A stretch of 6,623 bases of DNA from assembly GCA_964360145.1 (NCBI GenBank), contig CAYHWW010000180.1, positions 1 through 6,623 on the forward strand, read 5' to 3'. Both the position numbers and the translations under genes were made by a program. Shown in pieces: positions 5,090 to 6,623 of this stretch. Source of the DNA: CAYHWW01 sp964360145 (GTDB taxonomy: Bacteria > Bdellovibrionota > UBA1018 > CAYHWW01). A model generated the notes under the pieces. The model saw nothing but the letters and a program-made list of their open reading frames with translations, did not search any database and had not been told where the DNA came from. Numbering within the stretch: the stretch's first letter is position 1; the number at the start of each line of letters is the position of its first letter.

Positions 5090-6493
5090 ATGAAAATGAA
5101 AACCAATCAATCCAAAAAAGCCCTGGCCAGCCTGCTTCTCCTGAGCACGATGGCATCCCAACTGGCTGCCGCCTCTGTGAACGTGAACCAGTTCAATCCC
5201 GCCATCAACCCTGGCTACGTCTATTCTGAAGACTCCCTCATGAGCTCCTCCTGGGGCGCCAAGGGCAAAGGCCGTCCCTTCTTCAGCGCCTTCTATCAGA
5301 TGATGAACGACCCCCTGGTTGAGTTGAACGAGACACGCACCCAGCGCCGCGCGCTCCTCATCGACAGCATCAACAGCCTGAACTTGGGCTTCGGCTACGG
5401 CATTGCCCAAGGCATCCAGCTGGGCGCCAGCACCTCCATGAACCTGGTGCATCTGCCCAACGAAGCCAACCGCTTCGCCTTCGGCGACTCCCGGTTGTTC
5501 TCCAAGTTCCGCCTCAACTCCGATCGCGCTGCCTTCAGCTTCGCCATCATGCCTGAGTTGTACCTTCCCACCGGTAATCGTAACTTGTTCCTCTCCAACA
5601 ACAGCGTTGGTGCGGGCTTGAAACTCATCGGTGAACATGACTTCGGCCCCGTGATGATGACGGCCAACGCTGGTTATCGCTACTCCCCCAAAGCGACCTA
5701 CCGCGACCTCAACATGAAGCAGGCCATCCCCCTGTCCCTCGGCTTGCTCGCCCCCCTCTGCAGCAAATGGGCCATCAACGCGGAAGCCCGCGGTGACCTC
5801 GCCATGCCGCTGGACCAGTACCACAACACCAGCTCCTACTACTTCGGCGGCCGTTACCGCATCGGCGACGTGGTCGCTTCCTTGGGCGGCACCGTCGGCA
5901 CCATCAACGGCTACTACTCCATGGATTACGGCGCCATCGCCGGCATCATGGTCATGCCCCAGACCAAAGAAGAGCGCGTGTATGTGCAACAACCCGCTCC
6001 CGCCCCCATGCCCGCCCCCGTGGTGGCTAAGGTGGAACCAGTTAAGCCCCGCGTGATCTTCACTCCCAAAGAGTTGATCATCACGGAAGAAGTGAAGTTC
6101 GAACACGCCAAAGCCGTGCTGAGCTCCTCAGGCCGCAACCTGCTGGACGAAGTGGCTCGTGTGCTGAAAGCCAACAAGCAGAGCTTCACCAAGATCTCCA
6201 TCGACGGTCATACCAACAGGATCGGCTCCCACGCCTACAACAACAAGCTCTCCCGTGAGCGCGCTGCCTCGGTGAAGGAATACCTCATCAGCCGTGGCAT
6301 CCCCGCTCAGTTGCTCGAGAGCATGGGCTACGGCAAAACCCGTCCCAAACACGTCGCCGGTCTCTCCAAAGACGCTCAGCTCGCTGCTGACCGTCGCGTG
6401 GAGTTCAAAGTGGCCCTCGACAAGAAGCTGGTGCTAGCCGCTGCCAAGGCTTGGCAAAAGAAGTCGAAACAGACTTTGACCGGCGAGAACTAA
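5090..6493 (+). CDS. OmpA-family outer-membrane porin with C-terminal peptidoglycan-binding domain
   Basis: This is a 467-residue envelope protein. The signal peptide is ~1-28 (basic KTNQSKK, then LASLLLLSTMASQLAAA). Residues ~29-290 alternate short aromatic and glycine-rich strands (FGYGIAQGIQLGAS, FGDSRLFSKFRL, LYLPTGN, GGRYRIGDVVASLGGTVG) typical of an outer-membrane barrel larger than the 8-stranded E. coli OmpA. A Pro/Ala linker (~301-320, QQPAPAPMPAP) joins it to an OmpA domain (~323-441) that binds peptidoglycan in related proteins. There, GHTNRIGSHAYNNKLSRERAASV carries the ligand Arg (R391), but the usual Asp is N376. A basic tail (~444-462) follows. ATG 5096 has better SD spacing than ATG 5090. 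The gene is second in an operon with the collagen-like lipoprotein and is followed by two hairpins. The protein probably ties the outer membrane to the wall or forms a channel; its substrate is unknown. Confidence 0.87.
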   Translation: MKMKTNQSKKALASLLLLSTMASQLAAASVNVNQFNPAINPGYVYSEDSLMSSSWGAKGKGRPFFSAFYQMMNDPLVELNETRTQRRALLIDSINSLNLGFGYGIAQGIQLGASTSMNLVHLPNEANRFAFGDSRLFSKFRLNSDRAAFSFAIMPELYLPTGNRNLFLSNNSVGAGLKLIGEHDFGPVMMTANAGYRYSPKATYRDLNMKQAIPLSLGLLAPLCSKWAINAEARGDLAMPLDQYHNTSSYYFGGRYRIGDVVASLGGTVGTINGYYSMDYGAIAGIMVMPQTKEERVYVQQPAPAPMPAPVVAKVEPVKPRVIFTPKELIITEEVKFEHAKAVLSSSGRNLLDEVARVLKANKQSFTKISIDGHTNRIGSHAYNNKLSRERAASVKEYLISRGIPAQLLESMGYGKTRPKHVAGLSKDAQLAADRRVEFKVALDKKLVLAAAKAWQKKSKQTLTGEN

Positions 6494-6501
6494 TTGCCTA
6501 T

Positions 6502-6543
6502 AACTTCTATCCCATCGGAAACGATAAGATAGAAGTTCGTTTT
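6502..6543 (+). terminator. Stem-loop after the porin gene, first of two
   Basis: AACTTCTATC (6502-6511) pairs perfectly with GATAGAAGTT (6528-6537). Inside, ATCG-GAAA-CGAT (6514-6525) adds a 4-bp stem capped by a GAAA (GNRA) tetraloop. CG plus a T4 run follows. The stem is A/T-rich, so it may act as a weak terminator or a 3'-end stabiliser of the porin mRNA. Confidence 0.6.
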
Positions 6544-6574
6544 AACTCTCTCCTCACTTCATATGATGAGATTC

Positions 6575-6621
6575 ACGGCCTGGGCCGGAGCATTGACGCT
6601 CCACCCAGGCCGTTTCATTTT
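6575..6621 (+). terminator. Strong intrinsic terminator closing the operon
   Basis: ACGGCCTGGG (6575-6584) pairs with CCCAGGCCGT (6604-6613). An inner GGAGC (6587-6591) and GCTCC (6598-6602) close a 6-nt loop. TTTCATTTT follows, giving a GC-rich stem with a U-rich tail. No T-run is present on the minus-strand side, so it acts on plus-strand transcripts. Confidence 0.8.
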
Positions 6622-6623
6622 AG

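Noticed and set aside
5033..6106. Long minus-strand open frame of 357 codons, His/Gly/Val-rich, opposite the porin
   Set aside because: It is an artefact of GC-rich codon use in the porin gene: biased composition, no ribosome site, no known motif, while the plus strand has a clear OmpA domain.

Overview
The window is 6.6 kb of GC-rich bacterial chromosome with AT-rich intergenic gaps. It comes from a Gram-negative organism: it encodes an OmpA-type outer-membrane porin, a lipoprotein and a periplasmic cell-wall amidase. The gene mix (relaxed lipobox, collagen-like lipoprotein beside an OmpA barrel, Na+/H+ antiporter of the small 'putative antiporter' family) would fit Bdellovibrionota/Oligoflexia or another former deltaproteobacterial lineage. 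That placement is inference; no rRNA or marker gene is present.

Left part (1-2729). The C-terminal 30 codons of an unidentified gene end at 94. They are followed at once by a divergent Amidase_3-type N-acetylmuramoyl-L-alanine amidase (98-1471, +). Its start region shows a perfect stop/start overlap (ATGA) in the wrong frame, which suggests a one-base indel or an unusual GTG start. A twelve-helix-type Na+/H+ antiporter (1437-2729, -) converges on the amidase, and the two genes overlap by 35 bp at their 3' ends.

Middle (2730-3770). A 451-bp gap without a convincing gene carries several dyads: a sigma-54-like promoter match on the + strand (2869-2884), a 13-bp palindrome, a 12-bp inverted repeat with a 52-nt loop, and a stem followed by a T-run near 3151-3201. 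Together these could be the promoter, body and terminator of an unrecorded ~300-nt RNA. Next comes a CxxCxxxCC zinc/iron-cluster protein of the YkgJ family (3181-3594, -), then an AT-rich divergent promoter region.

Right part (3771-6623). A two-gene operon is driven by an extended -10 promoter near 3697-3725. The first gene encodes a probable lipoprotein with proline-rich and collagen-like Gly-X-Y segments (12 plus 6 triplets) and an unrecognised C-terminal domain with two CX6C pairs. The second, starting 5 nt after it, encodes an OmpA-family outer-membrane barrel with a peptidoglycan-binding domain. In that domain the usual diaminopimelate-binding Asp is Asn. Two hairpins, the second a strong intrinsic terminator, close the operon. 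The pair looks like a cell-envelope module: a surface or periplasmic collagen-like lipoprotein with its partner barrel. This is the most novel-looking part of the window.
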